51,171 bases of DNA, from assembly GCA_945929845.1 (NCBI GenBank), contig CAMEON010000009.1, forward strand, positions 1 through 51,171, read 5' to 3'. Of the stretch, positions 1-10,616 are shown piece after piece. This DNA comes from an uncultured Clostridia bacterium (lineage in GTDB: Bacteria; Bacillota; Clostridia; Oscillospirales; CAG-272). The notes beneath the pieces are model-generated. The model searched no databases. It saw only the letters and a list, made by a program, of their open reading frames with translations, and was not told the origin of the DNA. The translations under genes and the position numbers were made by a program. Every line of letters begins with the position of its first letter. The stretch's first letter is position 1.

Positions 1-53
1 GGCAACAATCAGAAGTTATGGAGGGTAACAATGGAATATAGTAAGGAAGATTT

Positions 54-217
54 AAGGAAACGCTGATTTAATGAGGTGGTACAGATTCGGTACAGATTTT
101 TTCGTCTGCGATTGCGAAAAACTCAAGATGTACTGGATGTACATCGAGTTTTTCGGCAAGAAGCAGGCGGGAAAAGATGTGCCGAAGATGTGCCGCCGAA
201 TAAATCAGCGGTTCCTT
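54..217 (+). repeat. Family A hairpin repeat, copy A1
   Basis: AAGGAAACGCTGATTTAATGAGG...AATAAATCAGCGGTTCCTT; near identical to copies at 12311, 17041, 19976, 21596, 22288, 51119. Confidence 0.95.
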
Positions 218-221
218 AAAC

Positions 222-505
222 CGTTGAAGCGGAGATAACGGCAGGTATGCCTCTACAGAGAGCCCGGGCGGCTGAGAGCCGGGTGAGAAACAAACTGTCA
301 AATGGACCGCTGAGGGCGCAGTCAAAGGCACCGGGGTGCTGAGTATTCTGCGACGCCGGGCATGCGTCAGTTGCCGGGGGGTATGCTGGTACCTCTGCCA
401 AGCGCACGGGCTTTCCCGTGAATCAAGGTGGCACCGCGGATAATTTCTTATTCGTCCTTGACAGAAAGAGGGGATCTTTCTGCGGGGGCGTTTTTCTTTC
501 ACGCT
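222..505 (+). promoter_or_regulatory. T-box leader, tRNA-Trp responsive, upstream of trpE
   Basis: T-box core AAGGTGGCACCGCGG (~427-441), putative specifier UGG at 303-305 in AAUGGACC, followed by terminator-like GC hairpin/T-run; UGGC would pair a tRNA end with G73. Confidence 0.9.
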
Positions 506-548
506 CCGGCAGAAGGAACCGCCGGGGCGTTTTTACGGGAGGTTTACC

Positions 549-2018
549 ATGAACATGACCATCAAACCAAGCCTGGAGGAAGTCAGGCGCATCGCCGACG
601 AGGGGGCATATAAGGTGCTCCCGGTCAGTTGTGAAATGCTTTCGGATATATGCACGCCGATGGAGGCGTTGCGGATCCTGAAGCATGTGTCCACCCACTG
701 CTACATGCTGGAGTCGGTGGCAGACAGGGAGAAGTGGGGGCGTTATACCTTCCTGGGCTTTGATCCCAAGCTGGAGATCACCTGTATAGACGGCTGGATG
801 CAGGCCGGGAACATCCGGATGAAGGTGGAGCATCCGTCGGACTACATCCGGCAGGTGCTGGCCGACTACAAGAGTCCCCGCTTCGACGACCTGCCGCCCT
901 TCACCGGCGGCCTGGTGGGCTACTTCTCCTATGACTACTTAGGCTACAGTGAGCCTTCCGTCAGAGTGCAGGTGCAGGACAGCGAGGCCTTCAAGGATGT
1001 GGATCTGATGCTCTTTGACAAGGTCATTGCCTTTGACAATCTGCGCCAGAAGATCGTACTGATGGTCAATATGTCCCTTGACGACCCGGAGACCGGGTAC
1101 AATAAGGCGGTTCTTGAGCTGAAACAGCTCCGGGAACTGCTGACCACCGGGGAGCGGAAGCAGGAGCCGGGGGGACACCTTCTGTCCGAGGTCACGCCGC
1201 TGTTCGATAAGGACACCTACTGCGCCATGGTGGAGAAGGCCAAGCACTACATCCGGGAGGGGGACATCTTCCAGATCGTCCTGTCCAACCGGCTGAGTGC
1301 CCGGTTTGAAGGGAGCCTGCTGAACACCTACCGCATCCTGCGCACCGTGAACCCATCGCCTTACATGTTCTACTTCTCCGGCACGGATGTGGAGGTAGCC
1401 GGAGCCTCGCCGGAGACGCTGGTCAAGCTGGAGAACGGTGTCCTGCATACCTTCCCGCTGGCCGGTACCCGCCCAAGAGGCAGGACGGAGGCGGAGGATC
1501 TGGCACTGGAGGCGGAGCTGTTGGCCGACGAAAAGGAGCTGGCCGAGCACAATATGCTGGTGGATCTGGGTCGGAACGACCTGGGGAAGATCAGCAGATT
1601 CGGCAGTGTCCGGGTGGAGAAACTGCACTCCGTGGAGCGGTACTCCCATGTCATGCACATCGGTTCCACCGTGCGGGGGGAGATACGGGAAGGCTTTGAT
1701 GCGCTGGATGCCATCAGCGCCGTGCTCCCGGCGGGGACGCTGTCTGGTGCACCCAAGATCCGGGCCTGCCAGCTCATCGGGGAGCTGGAGAACAACAAGC
1801 GTGGCATATACGGCGGAGCCATCGGTTACATTGACTTCACAGGGAACACGGATACCTGCATCGCCATCCGCATCGCCTACAAGAAGAACGGAAAGGTCTT
1901 TATCCGGAGCGGGGCCGGCATCGTGGCGGACTCGGTGCCACAGAAGGAGTACGAGGAATGTATCAACAAGGCCAAGGCAGTGGTCAGCGCACTGAAGCTG
2001 GCAGAAGGGGAGGCGTGA
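549..2018 (+). CDS. trpE: anthranilate synthase component I
   Basis: ORF 489 aa; DLGRNDLG, AGTLSGAPK, RSGAGIVADS chorismate-binding motifs. Confidence 0.97.
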   Translation: MNMTIKPSLEEVRRIADEGAYKVLPVSCEMLSDICTPMEALRILKHVSTHCYMLESVADREKWGRYTFLGFDPKLEITCIDGWMQAGNIRMKVEHPSDYIRQVLADYKSPRFDDLPPFTGGLVGYFSYDYLGYSEPSVRVQVQDSEAFKDVDLMLFDKVIAFDNLRQKIVLMVNMSLDDPETGYNKAVLELKQLRELLTTGERKQEPGGHLLSEVTPLFDKDTYCAMVEKAKHYIREGDIFQIVLSNRLSARFEGSLLNTYRILRTVNPSPYMFYFSGTDVEVAGASPETLVKLENGVLHTFPLAGTRPRGRTEAEDLALEAELLADEKELAEHNMLVDLGRNDLGKISRFGSVRVEKLHSVERYSHVMHIGSTVRGEIREGFDALDAISAVLPAGTLSGAPKIRACQLIGELENNKRGIYGGAIGYIDFTGNTDTCIAIRIAYKKNGKVFIRSGAGIVADSVPQKEYEECINKAKAVVSALKLAEGEA

Positions 2019-2024
2019 GAGGCT

Positions 2025-2600
2025 ATGATCCTGCTGATAGATAACTACGACAGCTTTTCCTATAACCTGTACCAGCTGATCGGGGAGATCTGTCCGGACA
2101 TCCGGGTGATACGCAACGACGAGATGACCGTGGCGCAGATCCGGGACATGGCTCCCGACCATATCATCCTGTCCCCTGGCCCGGGTCGGCCGGAGCAGGC
2201 CGGGGTCATCTGCCAGGTGGCGGGGACACTGGGGAAGGATATTCCTACCCTGGGTGTCTGCCTGGGTCATCAGGCCATCTGCGCCGCCTTCGGTGCCACC
2301 GTGACCTATGCCAGACACATCATGCACGGTAAGCAGTCCCTGACACAGCTTGACCGGGACTGCCCCCTGTTCGCCGGGTGCCCGGAAAAGGTGCCGGTGG
2401 CTCGCTATCACTCCCTGGCGGCGGATGCCGCCACCATGCCGGACTGCCTGAAGGTGGTGGCCATGACCACGGATCCGGATCACGAGGTCATGGCGGTACA
2501 GCACAGGGACTACCCCATCTTTGGCGTGCAGTTCCACCCGGAGTCTATCATGACCCCGGACGGCAGAACCATGCTGGAGAATTTTCTGAAACTTGATTAA
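2025..2600 (+). CDS. trpG: anthranilate synthase component II (glutamine amidotransferase)
   Basis: LIDNYDSFSYNLYQ, GVCLGHQ, FHPES motifs. Confidence 0.97.
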   Translation: MILLIDNYDSFSYNLYQLIGEICPDIRVIRNDEMTVAQIRDMAPDHIILSPGPGRPEQAGVICQVAGTLGKDIPTLGVCLGHQAICAAFGATVTYARHIMHGKQSLTQLDRDCPLFAGCPEKVPVARYHSLAADAATMPDCLKVVAMTTDPDHEVMAVQHRDYPIFGVQFHPESIMTPDGRTMLENFLKLD

Positions 2601-2633
2601 TGCTTACATATCATGAGAGGAAAGGTAATTACC

Positions 2634-3665
2634 ATGATCAAGGAAATGATCGTCAAGATCGTAAACAAGCAGGATCTCACTTATGAGGAGGCATACGCCG
2701 TCATGAATGAGATCATGAGCGGGGAGACCACCCCGACCCAGAACGCCGCCTTCCTGGCGGCCCTCTCCGCCAAGAGTGCCCGGGCGGAGACCACCGATGA
2801 GATCGCAGGCTGTGCCGCCGCCATGCGTGACCATGCCGTCCGGGTGGAGGCAGGCCCGGATCTGTTCGAGATCGTCGGCACCGGCGGGGACAATGCCCAC
2901 AGCTTCAATATTTCCACCACCTCGGCGCTGGTCGCCGCCGCTGGTGGGATGCGGGTAGGCAAGCACGGGAACCGGGCAGCCTCCTCCCAGTGCGGCACGG
3001 CAGACTGCCTGGAGGCCCTGGGCGTGAACATTCAGCAAAGCCCCGCCCGGTGCCTGGAGCTTTTGGATGAGGTGGGTTTGTGCTTCTTCTTTGCCCAGAA
3101 GTACCACACCTCCATGAAGTATGTGGGCCCCATCCGGAAGGAGCTGGGCTTCCGCACCGTGTTCAACATCCTTGGCCCCCTGACCAACCCCGGCAGTCCC
3201 AGTATGCAGCTTTTGGGCGTGTATGACGAGTATCTGATCAGCCCGCTGACTCAGGTGCTCATCAACCTGGGCGTGAAGCGGGGCATGGTGGTCTATGGTC
3301 AGGACAGGCTGGACGAGATCTCCGCCAGCGCGCCCACTACCGTGTGCGAGTTCCAGAACGGATGGTACAAGACATACACCATCACCCCGGAGGACTTTGG
3401 CCTGACCCGCTGTACCAAGGAGGATCTGAGGGGAGGCACACCGGCGGAGAATGCCGACATCACCCGTAGCATCCTTGGCGGGGAGAAGGGCCCCAAGCGG
3501 AATGCGGTGCTTCTGAATGCGGGGGCTTCCCTGTACATCGGCGGTAAGGCCGACAGCATGAAGGAGGGCGTAGCCCTGGCCGCCCGGCTCATCGACACCG
3601 GTAAGGCCCTGGATACGCTGGAGCGGCTGATCCAGGTCAGCAACCGGGCGGACACAGAGTCATGA
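2634..3665 (+). CDS. trpD: anthranilate phosphoribosyltransferase
   Basis: [15 protein letters not shown] motif; operon position; start chosen at MIKEMI after an AGAGGAAAGG-like SD. Confidence 0.96.
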   Translation: MIKEMIVKIVNKQDLTYEEAYAVMNEIMSGETTPTQNAAFLAALSAKSARAETTDEIAGCAAAMRDHAVRVEAGPDLFEIVGTGGDNAHSFNISTTSALVAAAGGMRVGKHGNRAASSQCGTADCLEALGVNIQQSPARCLELLDEVGLCFFFAQKYHTSMKYVGPIRKELGFRTVFNILGPLTNPGSPSMQLLGVYDEYLISPLTQVLINLGVKRGMVVYGQDRLDEISASAPTTVCEFQNGWYKTYTITPEDFGLTRCTKEDLRGGTPAENADITRSILGGEKGPKRNAVLLNAGASLYIGGKADSMKEGVALAARLIDTGKALDTLERLIQVSNRADTES

Positions 3666-4444
3666 CCATCCTGGATCAACTGGCAGATCACGCCCGGGAA
3701 CGGGTCAGAACCGCCATGGAAACAGCCCCCCTGGCCCAGGTCAAGGCGGCGGCACTGGCACTTCCCCGGGGTGACTTCGCCTTTGAGAAGGCGCTGAGAA
3801 CGCCGGATATTGCCTTTATCTGCGAGTGTAAAAAGGCTTCCCCTTCCAAGGGACTGATCTCACCGGATTTCCCCTACCTGCAGATCGCCCGGGCGTATGA
3901 GGAGGCCGGGGCTGACTGCCTCTCGGTGCTGACAGAGCCAAAATGGTTCCTCGGCCGGGATGCGTACCTGCAAGAGATCGCCGGGGCAGTCTCCCTCCCC
4001 TGCCTGCGCAAGGATTTCACCGTGGATGCCTACATGATATATCAGGCTCGGCTCCTGGGAGCCGCCGCCGTCCTGCTCATCTGCTCCATTCTGGAGAGGG
4101 AACAGCTTCGGGACTACATCGCCCTGTGCGACAGCCTGGGTCTGTCCGCCCTGGTGGAGGTACACGACAGGGCGGAGGTTCCCATGGCACTGGATGCCGG
4201 GGCACGGGTGATCGGCGTCAATAACCGGAACCTGAAGGATTTTTCGGTGGACACCGACAACAGCAAAAGACTCCGGGAAGCCATTCCGCCAGAGGTTCTC
4301 TTTGTTTCCGAGAGCGGGGTGCAACATGCCGGGGATGTGGAGCGACTGCGAGCCATCGGGGCAGATGCGGTACTCATCGGGGAGACGCTGATGCGGGCAC
4401 AGGACAAGCGGGCCAAGCTGGCTGAGTTGCGGGGTACGCCATGA
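3662..4444 (+). CDS. trpC: indole-3-glycerol phosphate synthase
   Basis: [22 protein letters not shown] motifs; overlaps trpD. Confidence 0.96.
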   Translation: MTILDQLADHARERVRTAMETAPLAQVKAAALALPRGDFAFEKALRTPDIAFICECKKASPSKGLISPDFPYLQIARAYEEAGADCLSVLTEPKWFLGRDAYLQEIAGAVSLPCLRKDFTVDAYMIYQARLLGAAAVLLICSILEREQLRDYIALCDSLGLSALVEVHDRAEVPMALDAGARVIGVNNRNLKDFSVDTDNSKRLREAIPPEVLFVSESGVQHAGDVERLRAIGADAVLIGETLMRAQDKRAKLAELRGTP

Positions 4445-5055
4445 CCAGGATCAAGCTGTGCGGGCTGTCCCGCCCCTGCGACATAGAGGCCGCCAACCGC
4501 CTGTTGCCGACCTACATCGGCTTGGTCTTTGCCCCGGGGAGTCGGCGGTATGTGTCCCCCGCCCGGGCGGTGGAGCTGAAAGCACAGACGGATCCCCGCA
4601 TCTCGGTGGTCGGTGTTTTCGTGAATGCGACGCCGGAGACGGTGGCAGAGCTTCTGGGCCGGGGCATCATTGATGTGGCGCAACTGCACGGGCAGGAGGA
4701 TGAAGCCTACATCCGCCGTCTCCGGACGCTGACAGACAAGCCCCTGATCCAAGCTTTCCGTGTGGATACGGCGCAGGATGTACAGGCGGCGGAGGCGTCC
4801 GGGGCGGACATGATCCTGCTGGACTCCGGCAGGGGAGGCACCGGACAGGCCTTTGACTGGGAGCTGGTGCGCCGGGTGAGGCGACCCTACCTTCTGGCCG
4901 GGGGGCTGAACCCGGCCAGCGTCGGTCAAGCCATGGACATGCTTCACCCCTTTGGGGTGGATGTCAGCTCCGGCATTGAGACCGATGGGAAGAAGGACAT
5001 GGAAAAAATGCGTGCCTTCGTGTACGCTGTGAGAGGAAAGGATGAGATGAAATGA
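4441..5055 (+). CDS. trpF: phosphoribosylanthranilate isomerase
   Basis: [32 protein letters not shown] motifs. Confidence 0.95.
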   Translation: MTRIKLCGLSRPCDIEAANRLLPTYIGLVFAPGSRRYVSPARAVELKAQTDPRISVVGVFVNATPETVAELLGRGIIDVAQLHGQEDEAYIRRLRTLTDKPLIQAFRVDTAQDVQAAEASGADMILLDSGRGGTGQAFDWELVRRVRRPYLLAGGLNPASVGQAMDMLHPFGVDVSSGIETDGKKDMEKMRAFVYAVRGKDEMK

Positions 5056-6242
5056 CAAATCCCAACGGACGCTTCGGCATACACGGCGGGCAGTATATTC
5101 CCGAGACCCTGATGAATGCCATGATCGAGCTGGAAGCGGCATACAACCACTACAAGGATGACCCGGTCTTCAACCGGGAGCTGACCGAGTTGCTCAACGA
5201 GTACGCAGGCAGACCGTCCAGACTGTACTATGCCCGGAAAATGACGGAGGATCTGGGCGGGGCGAAGGTATACCTCAAGCGGGAGGATCTGAACCACACC
5301 GGTGCCCATAAGATCAACAATGTGCTGGGTCAGGCATTGCTGGCCAAGAAGATGGGCAAGACCCGGCTGATCGCAGAGACCGGGGCGGGTCAGCATGGGG
5401 TGGCTACTGCCACCGCCGCCGCTCTCTTCGGCATGGAATGCGTGGTCTTCATGGGCGAGGAGGACACCCGGCGGCAGGCACTCAATGTCTACCGCATGCG
5501 CCTTTTGGGTGCCACGGTGGTGCCGGTGAAGACCGGGACGGCGACCCTGAAGGATGCGGTGTCCGAGGCCATGCGGGAGTGGACCAGCAGGATCGACGAC
5601 ACCCACTACTGTCTTGGCTTTGTCATGGGCCCCCATCCGTTCCCTACCATCGTGCGGGATTTCCAGGCTGTGATCTCAAGGGAGATCAAGGCACAGCTCA
5701 TGGAGAAGGAGGGTCGGCTTCCGGATGCGGTGATCGCCTGCGTTGGCGGTGGCTCCAACGCCATTGGTAGCTTCTACCACTTCATCCCGGACAGCGGTGT
5801 CCGGCTCATCGGCTGTGAGGCGGCAGGCCGGGGGATCGACACCTTTGAGACCGCCGCCACCATCAACACCGGCAGGCTGGGGATCTTCCACGGCATGAAA
5901 TCCTACTTCTGCCAGGATCAGTACGGGCAGATCGCCCCGGTCTACTCCATCTCCGCCGGGTTGGATTACCCCGGCGTGGGGCCGGAGCACGCCTACCTGC
6001 ACGACATCAAGCGGGCGGAGTATGTGCCCGTGACGGACGAGGAGGCTGTCTGCGCCTTTGAGTATCTGGCAAAGACCGAGGGTATCATCCCGGCCATCGA
6101 GTCCGCCCATGCCGTGGCTCACGCCATGAAGCTGGCACCCACCATGGGCAGGGATCAGATCATCGTCATCACCATTTCCGGCCGGGGCGACAAGGACTGC
6201 GCCGCCATTGCCAGGTACAGAGGGGAGGATATCCATGAGTAA
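5052..6242 (+). CDS. trpB: tryptophan synthase beta chain
   Basis: [12 protein letters not shown] motif, [17 protein letters not shown]. Confidence 0.98.
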   Translation: MTNPNGRFGIHGGQYIPETLMNAMIELEAAYNHYKDDPVFNRELTELLNEYAGRPSRLYYARKMTEDLGGAKVYLKREDLNHTGAHKINNVLGQALLAKKMGKTRLIAETGAGQHGVATATAAALFGMECVVFMGEEDTRRQALNVYRMRLLGATVVPVKTGTATLKDAVSEAMREWTSRIDDTHYCLGFVMGPHPFPTIVRDFQAVISREIKAQLMEKEGRLPDAVIACVGGGSNAIGSFYHFIPDSGVRLIGCEAAGRGIDTFETAATINTGRLGIFHGMKSYFCQDQYGQIAPVYSISAGLDYPGVGPEHAYLHDIKRAEYVPVTDEEAVCAFEYLAKTEGIIPAIESAHAVAHAMKLAPTMGRDQIIVITISGRGDKDCAAIARYRGEDIHE

Positions 6243-7005
6243 GATTCAGTCAGCCTTTGAAAACGGGAAGGCTTTCATTGCTTTCATTACCTGCGGTGAT
6301 CCGGATGCGGAGACAACCGTGGCCGCCGTCCGTGCGGCAGTGGAGAACGGAGCGGATCTGATCGAGCTGGGGATCCCCTTTTCCGACCCCACGGCAGAAG
6401 GCCCGGTGATCCAGGGGGCCAACCTGCGTGCCCTGCGGGGCGGGATGACCACGGACAAGGTGTTTGACATTGTCCGGACGCTCCGGCAGGATGTGACGGT
6501 GCCCATGGTGTTCATGACCTATGCCAATGTGGTATTTTCCTATGGGGCAGAACGCTTCATTTCCACCTGCCGCCAGACCGGGATCGACGGCCTGATCCTG
6601 CCGGATCTGCCCTTTGAGGAGAAGGAGGAGTTCCTGCCGCTCTGCCGGACATACGGGGTGGATCTGATCTCCCTGATCGCCCCCACCTCCGAGAATCGCA
6701 TTGCCATGATCGCCAGGGAGGCCCAGGGCTTTTTGTACCTTGTCTCCAGCCTGGGCGTGACCGGCACCCGGCAGGAGATCACCACCGACCTTGCCTCCAT
6801 CGTGTCGGTGGTGCGGCAGAACACCACCGTGCCCTGCGCCATTGGCTTTGGCATCTCCACCCCCGAGCAGGCAAGGAAAATGGCGGATCTTTCCGACGGA
6901 GCCATCGTCGGCTCCGCCATCATCAAGCTGTTGGAGAAGTACGGAAAGGACGCTCCCGCTTACATCGGTGCCTATGTAAAGAGCATGAAGGATGCCCTGC
7001 GGTGA
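6235..7005 (+). CDS. trpA: tryptophan synthase alpha chain
   Basis: [17 protein letters not shown] motif; start overlaps trpB stop. Confidence 0.97.
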   Translation: MSKIQSAFENGKAFIAFITCGDPDAETTVAAVRAAVENGADLIELGIPFSDPTAEGPVIQGANLRALRGGMTTDKVFDIVRTLRQDVTVPMVFMTYANVVFSYGAERFISTCRQTGIDGLILPDLPFEEKEEFLPLCRTYGVDLISLIAPTSENRIAMIAREAQGFLYLVSSLGVTGTRQEITTDLASIVSVVRQNTTVPCAIGFGISTPEQARKMADLSDGAIVGSAIIKLLEKYGKDAPAYIGAYVKSMKDALR

Positions 7006-7107
7006 GAAACACGGCTACCGACAGGCAAAAGTTTTGAATCTGCCTTGATGTTCGGTTGCAAAACGGCACATACTGTGTGGGAGAAAAACACTGATAGGAG
7101 GCCGTAC

Positions 7108-7538
7108 ATGGGAACAGGGGGCTTTGAGGGTTGGTATTTCAAGCATCAGAAGGGGGATGACATGGTCGCCTTCATTCCGGGTCGAGCCGAGAGCGGGGCT
7201 TTCGTGCAGATGATCACGCCCCATGGTTCCCGGCAGTACGATGTGCCGGAACTGACGGTAACAGACGGTGTGATCCGGGCCGGGGACTGCGTGTTCTCCC
7301 GGTCGGGTTGCCGCATCAGTCTGCCCGGGGGTCGTACCGGTTGGAGTTGGATATGAAGCCGTCCCATGAGGGCCATCCCCTCCGCTCCCCCGTGGGGGGA
7401 GCCATGACCGGCATCATCCGGGAGAGCTGTAACGCCGCCGTCCGCCTGTGGCTGTGGGCGCATGGGCAGGCGGTGCTGGATCTGTCCAGCGACCGGGCGG
7501 CCTATGAGTATGTGCCCGGGAGCGGGGGACAGCTGTGA
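7108..7538 (+). pseudogene. decayed tocopherol-cyclase-like family protein (N- and C-terminal remnants)
   Basis: GFEGWYFKHQKGDDMVAFIPGRAESGAFVQMI in one frame, then SYRLELDMKPSHEGHPLRSPVGGAMTGIIRES...DRAAYEYVPG in another frame; middle region missing. Confidence 0.65.
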
Positions 7539-7680
7539 AATCGCAGAATGGCACATCGGTACCGGTCAGAAACAAAAACACACAGGGCTGACATCCACAA
7601 GGGATCAGTCCTGCGTTTTCTGAAGCCACGACGGGTGGATCACTTTTCGTCCTGCCTGGCATGGGTTTGATTCTTTTCGA

Positions 7681-8391
7681 TTAGCATGATCCGGCAAATA
7701 TCTCCCCGTTTGTTCCGTAAAAAATATCAGCCTTCCCGGAAATGAGCTGGCAGAATTCTTCAAATTCATCCCACTTGATGTATTCCGCATCCATCTCATA
7801 GGAATGTCCCCAGATATAGAATACCTGCGGCCTGTCCGCTTTCAGCTTGATAAAGCTTTCACCAAGCTGGAAGAGTCTTTCCTTTTCGATGTAGTACACG
7901 CTGGGGTCATACCTGTACAGATTGTCGGGTATATCGAAGGAATATGAGGAAGTGATGGTTCTCGCAAAGCAGATGTGGGTACGGTTCTTTATCACTTCGG
8001 CAACCCGGTCGTCGTTGTTGACTCCGCCGCACGGATAGGCCATACACCGTACCTGGTATCCCGTCAATCCTTCCAGAGCCTTCCTGTCCTCCTCCACCTG
8101 CCAGACGATGGTGTCCTCGTCAAGCTCCGTCAGATTGGGATGCGTCAGCGTGTGGACGGCAACCTCATGTCCCCTGTAGATTGCAGCAATCTGACAGGCA
8201 GGGTTTTTATCATGTCTTACCACATGGTCGTTCCTGTTCAGTTGACCGCTGAGCCCCAGGTAGGAGGAATTGAGGTTAAAGGTCGCTTTCAAGCCGTACC
8301 TGTTCAGTATGTTGATCAACCGTATATCCTGTGTGACACCGTCATCAAAGCTGAATGTGACCGCTTTCAGCTTTCCTTCAAAACTTTTCAT
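7681..8391 (-). CDS. polysaccharide deacetylase (NodB-like) family protein
   Basis: TFSFDDGVTQD, HEVAVHTLTHPNL, MAYPCGG motifs. Confidence 0.88.
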   Translation of the reverse strand: MKSFEGKLKAVTFSFDDGVTQDIRLINILNRYGLKATFNLNSSYLGLSGQLNRNDHVVRHDKNPACQIAAIYRGHEVAVHTLTHPNLTELDEDTIVWQVEEDRKALEGLTGYQVRCMAYPCGGVNNDDRVAEVIKNRTHICFARTITSSYSFDIPDNLYRYDPSVYYIEKERLFQLGESFIKLKADRPQVFYIWGHSYEMDAEYIKWDEFEEFCQLISGKADIFYGTNGEIFAGSC

Positions 8392-8449
8392 AATCTTACC
8401 ATGCCACTGTAATCAAAAATCCGGCATACAGCCACCGCCCCCGGTGATC

Positions 8450-8476
8450 GGGAGCGGCAACCTGCCGCTGGTGGAG
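8450..8476. repeat. direct repeat of the ssrA 3' end/terminator stem (distal copy)
   Basis: GGGAGCGGCAACCTGCCGCTGGTGGAG, 26/27 identical to 8548-8574. Confidence 0.9.
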
Positions 8477-8547
8477 CAGAACCGACAACACCGAACTCCA
8501 TCATCGTGTGATGAATATCGGTTGTCGACTGCCTGACCCCGATATTT

Positions 8548-8574
8548 GGGAGCGGCAACTTGCCGCTGGTGGAG
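8548..8574. repeat. direct repeat covering the ssrA 3' end (proximal copy)
   Basis: GGGAGCGGCAACTTGCCGCTGGTGGAG. Confidence 0.9.
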
Positions 8575-8935
8575 GTGAGGGGAGTCGAACCCCTGTCCGA
8601 AAACATATCCACGCAACTTTCTACGGGTGTAGTCCCTGATTTGATCTCCCGCCGTATGCGCCCGGGGACAGGCTCATCCGGCGGCAGCCATTTTGTTCAT
8701 GACCGGTTCAATGGCGAAACACCGATGCACGGACGCCACTACATGACGCTCCATCCGGGGCCGTGGCTCTCCCCGGCGGAACGGGCGGCGTGTATCACGC
8801 CGCGGCACAGCCCTTAGGCTGCCATTGCAACAGTATTGTTGTCGTTTAATTTTTTAAGGTTGGGCCTTTTACAGGATTGCCCGGCCTGACCCGCTTATCA
8901 CGCTTCAACATCCCCGTCGAAACCAGTACACCCCC
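8567..8935 (-). ncRNA. ssrA: transfer-messenger RNA
   Basis: 5' GGGGGUGUACUGGUUUCGACGGGG, 3' ACAGGGGUUCGACUCCCCUCACCUCCACCA; tag NDNNTVAMAA*; adjacent to smpB. Confidence 0.95.
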
Positions 8936-8958
8936 ATAAAATGGGGACTGGCAATCAG

Positions 8959-9441
8959 CTATATCTGTCTGTTGGTCTTGTCCTTCAGCCGTCGCTCGAT
9001 CTCACGGTCGGATTCCGCCTTGGCAATGGAATCCCGCTTGTCATACATTTTCTTACCCCGGCAAAGTCCCACTTCTACCTTGATCCGCTGACCGGAAAAG
9101 TACAGGGACAGGGGAACCAGAGTCAAGCCCTTCTGAGCTGTTTGACCCTCCAGCTTGAGGATCTCCTTTTTGTGCATCAACAGCTTCCGGTCACGCAGAG
9201 GCTCCCGGTTGAAGATGGTGCCATGCTCGTAGGGGCTGATGTGGATGCCCACCGCCCAGATCTCGCCGTTCTTGATCTGGCAGTAGGAATCCTTGAGGTT
9301 GACACCCCCGGCCCGGATGCTCTTGATCTCTGTGCCGGACAGGGCGATACCGGCCTCGTACTTGTCCTCCACAAAGTAGTCGTGGAAGGCTTTCTTATTC
9401 TGGGCGACCGTCCGGATGCCGGTCTTCTTGCTGTCAGCCAA
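8959..9441 (-). CDS. smpB: SsrA-binding protein
   Basis: GIALSGTEIKSIRAGGVNLKDSY; YDKRDSIAKAESDREI tail. Confidence 0.97.
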   Translation of the reverse strand: MADSKKTGIRTVAQNKKAFHDYFVEDKYEAGIALSGTEIKSIRAGGVNLKDSYCQIKNGEIWAVGIHISPYEHGTIFNREPLRDRKLLMHKKEILKLEGQTAQKGLTLVPLSLYFSGQRIKVEVGLCRGKKMYDKRDSIAKAESDREIERRLKDKTNRQI

Positions 9442-9478
9442 GCTGTTCTCCTTTCCCGCCGGTCATGCTACCGCCCGG

Positions 9479-9832
9479 TCACTCATTGATGTCCCCGTAG
9501 TAGATGACCTCGTCAGGGAAGTAGAGGTTCAGCCGCTTCCGGGCCACCCGGGCGATGTACTCCTCGTCCATGGGGGCATTGATGAGGTACTGTACCTCGG
9601 CAATCTCCTGATTGCACGCCTTCAGCTTTTCCTCCAACTGAGCCTTCTGCGCTTCCAGTTGGTTGTACTTCATCACACAGGAGATGCTGATGGCGAGGGA
9701 GGTGATGACCACCACGGCCAGTGCCACCCGGGCCAGCATGGACACGCCCAGCTTCCGGTCAGCCTCGGCACAGGGGACAGGCTCATCCTGTGCGGTAAGT
9801 GTATTCTTGCCGTTTTTTTCTCTCATATGCAC
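9479..9832 (-). CDS. divIC: septum formation initiator, DivIC/FtsB-like
   Basis: One TM plus coiled coil, YIARVARKRLNLYFPDEVIYYGD; order yabP-yabQ-divIC. Confidence 0.8.
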   Translation of the reverse strand: MHMREKNGKNTLTAQDEPVPCAEADRKLGVSMLARVALAVVVITSLAISISCVMKYNQLEAQKAQLEEKLKACNQEIAEVQYLINAPMDEEYIARVARKRLNLYFPDEVIYYGDINE

Positions 9833-9873
9833 ACCTGCTTCCTTCCTTCGTCATTTGACATCCCTTTTGTTTT

Positions 9874-10500
9874 TCATAGGCCTTGCGGTGAGGATGACCC
9901 GCTCCTGACCTGCCCGTCCTGCCCAAGCCCAAAGCCCCGGGCGGCTTGCTCGGCTTCCCCGGCAAACCACGCCTGGGTTTTCCGTGCATCCCGCCGATGT
10001 CGGCTCCGCTGTCTTGCGGCGGCGATCCGCTTACCTACCGTGGCCATCCACGCCCGCCGGAGCATCCGGGGCGGCCACAGCAACAGCCGGATGAGCTGTC
10101 TTGCCACGAAGTACAGTCCCCGCACCATCACATCCGTGAAACGGCCCAGCAGACGGCCCAGGGTATGGTACCAGGCAAAAAAGCCGCATCCCATGCCTGC
10201 CGCCGCCAACAGACGGAACTGTCCGTCGTTGGTGTAGTACAACAGCAGGATCAGCACGCAGACGCAAAGCAGACCGAACAGCACATCCAGGAGGAACAGC
10301 CACACGGAGCGCAGGCCGGTCAGCAGACGATGCCGACCGGGGCGAACCGCCGGGCAGTCCTCCTGCACCGGAGCAGGGGACACCCCCACGCCGCACAGGG
10401 CACGGAGCAGGCGGAGCAGGTTCCAGAGAAGGCCCAATCCCGCCCCGCACAGCACCGACAGGGCGAATACAGCCCCCAGTAGCTTCTGAGATATTTCCAT
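9874..10500 (-). CDS. yabQ: spore cortex biosynthesis protein YabQ
   Basis: Multi-TM protein in yabP-yabQ-divIC order. Confidence 0.8.
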   Translation of the reverse strand: MEISQKLLGAVFALSVLCGAGLGLLWNLLRLLRALCGVGVSPAPVQEDCPAVRPGRHRLLTGLRSVWLFLLDVLFGLLCVCVLILLLYYTNDGQFRLLAAAGMGCGFFAWYHTLGRLLGRFTDVMVRGLYFVARQLIRLLLWPPRMLRRAWMATVGKRIAAARQRSRHRRDARKTQAWFAGEAEQAARGFGLGQDGQVRSGSSSPQGL

Positions 10501-10616
10501 ACGCTTACAGCCCGCCTACCATCTGCCCTGTCTGCCGCCTGCCACAGTTGACAGCTTGCTTACCCGGTGCAGGCGGCACATGGGTCGAGCCGTGGGCCGG
10601 GCCATGGGAAAGGCCC

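Noticed and set aside
54-217. 48-60 aa ORFs inside Family A copies (e.g. MRWYRFGTDFFVCDCEKRKMYWMYIQFFGKKQAGKDVPKMCRRINQRFL)
   Set aside because: Open in several frames on both strands because of the repeat sequence. Differences between copies preserve base pairing rather than amino acids (R/L and Q/E changes), and no consistent SD is seen.
939-2537. 532-aa antisense ORF over trpE/trpG
   Set aside because: High-GC antisense artefact; the opposite strand encodes clear TrpE/TrpG motifs.
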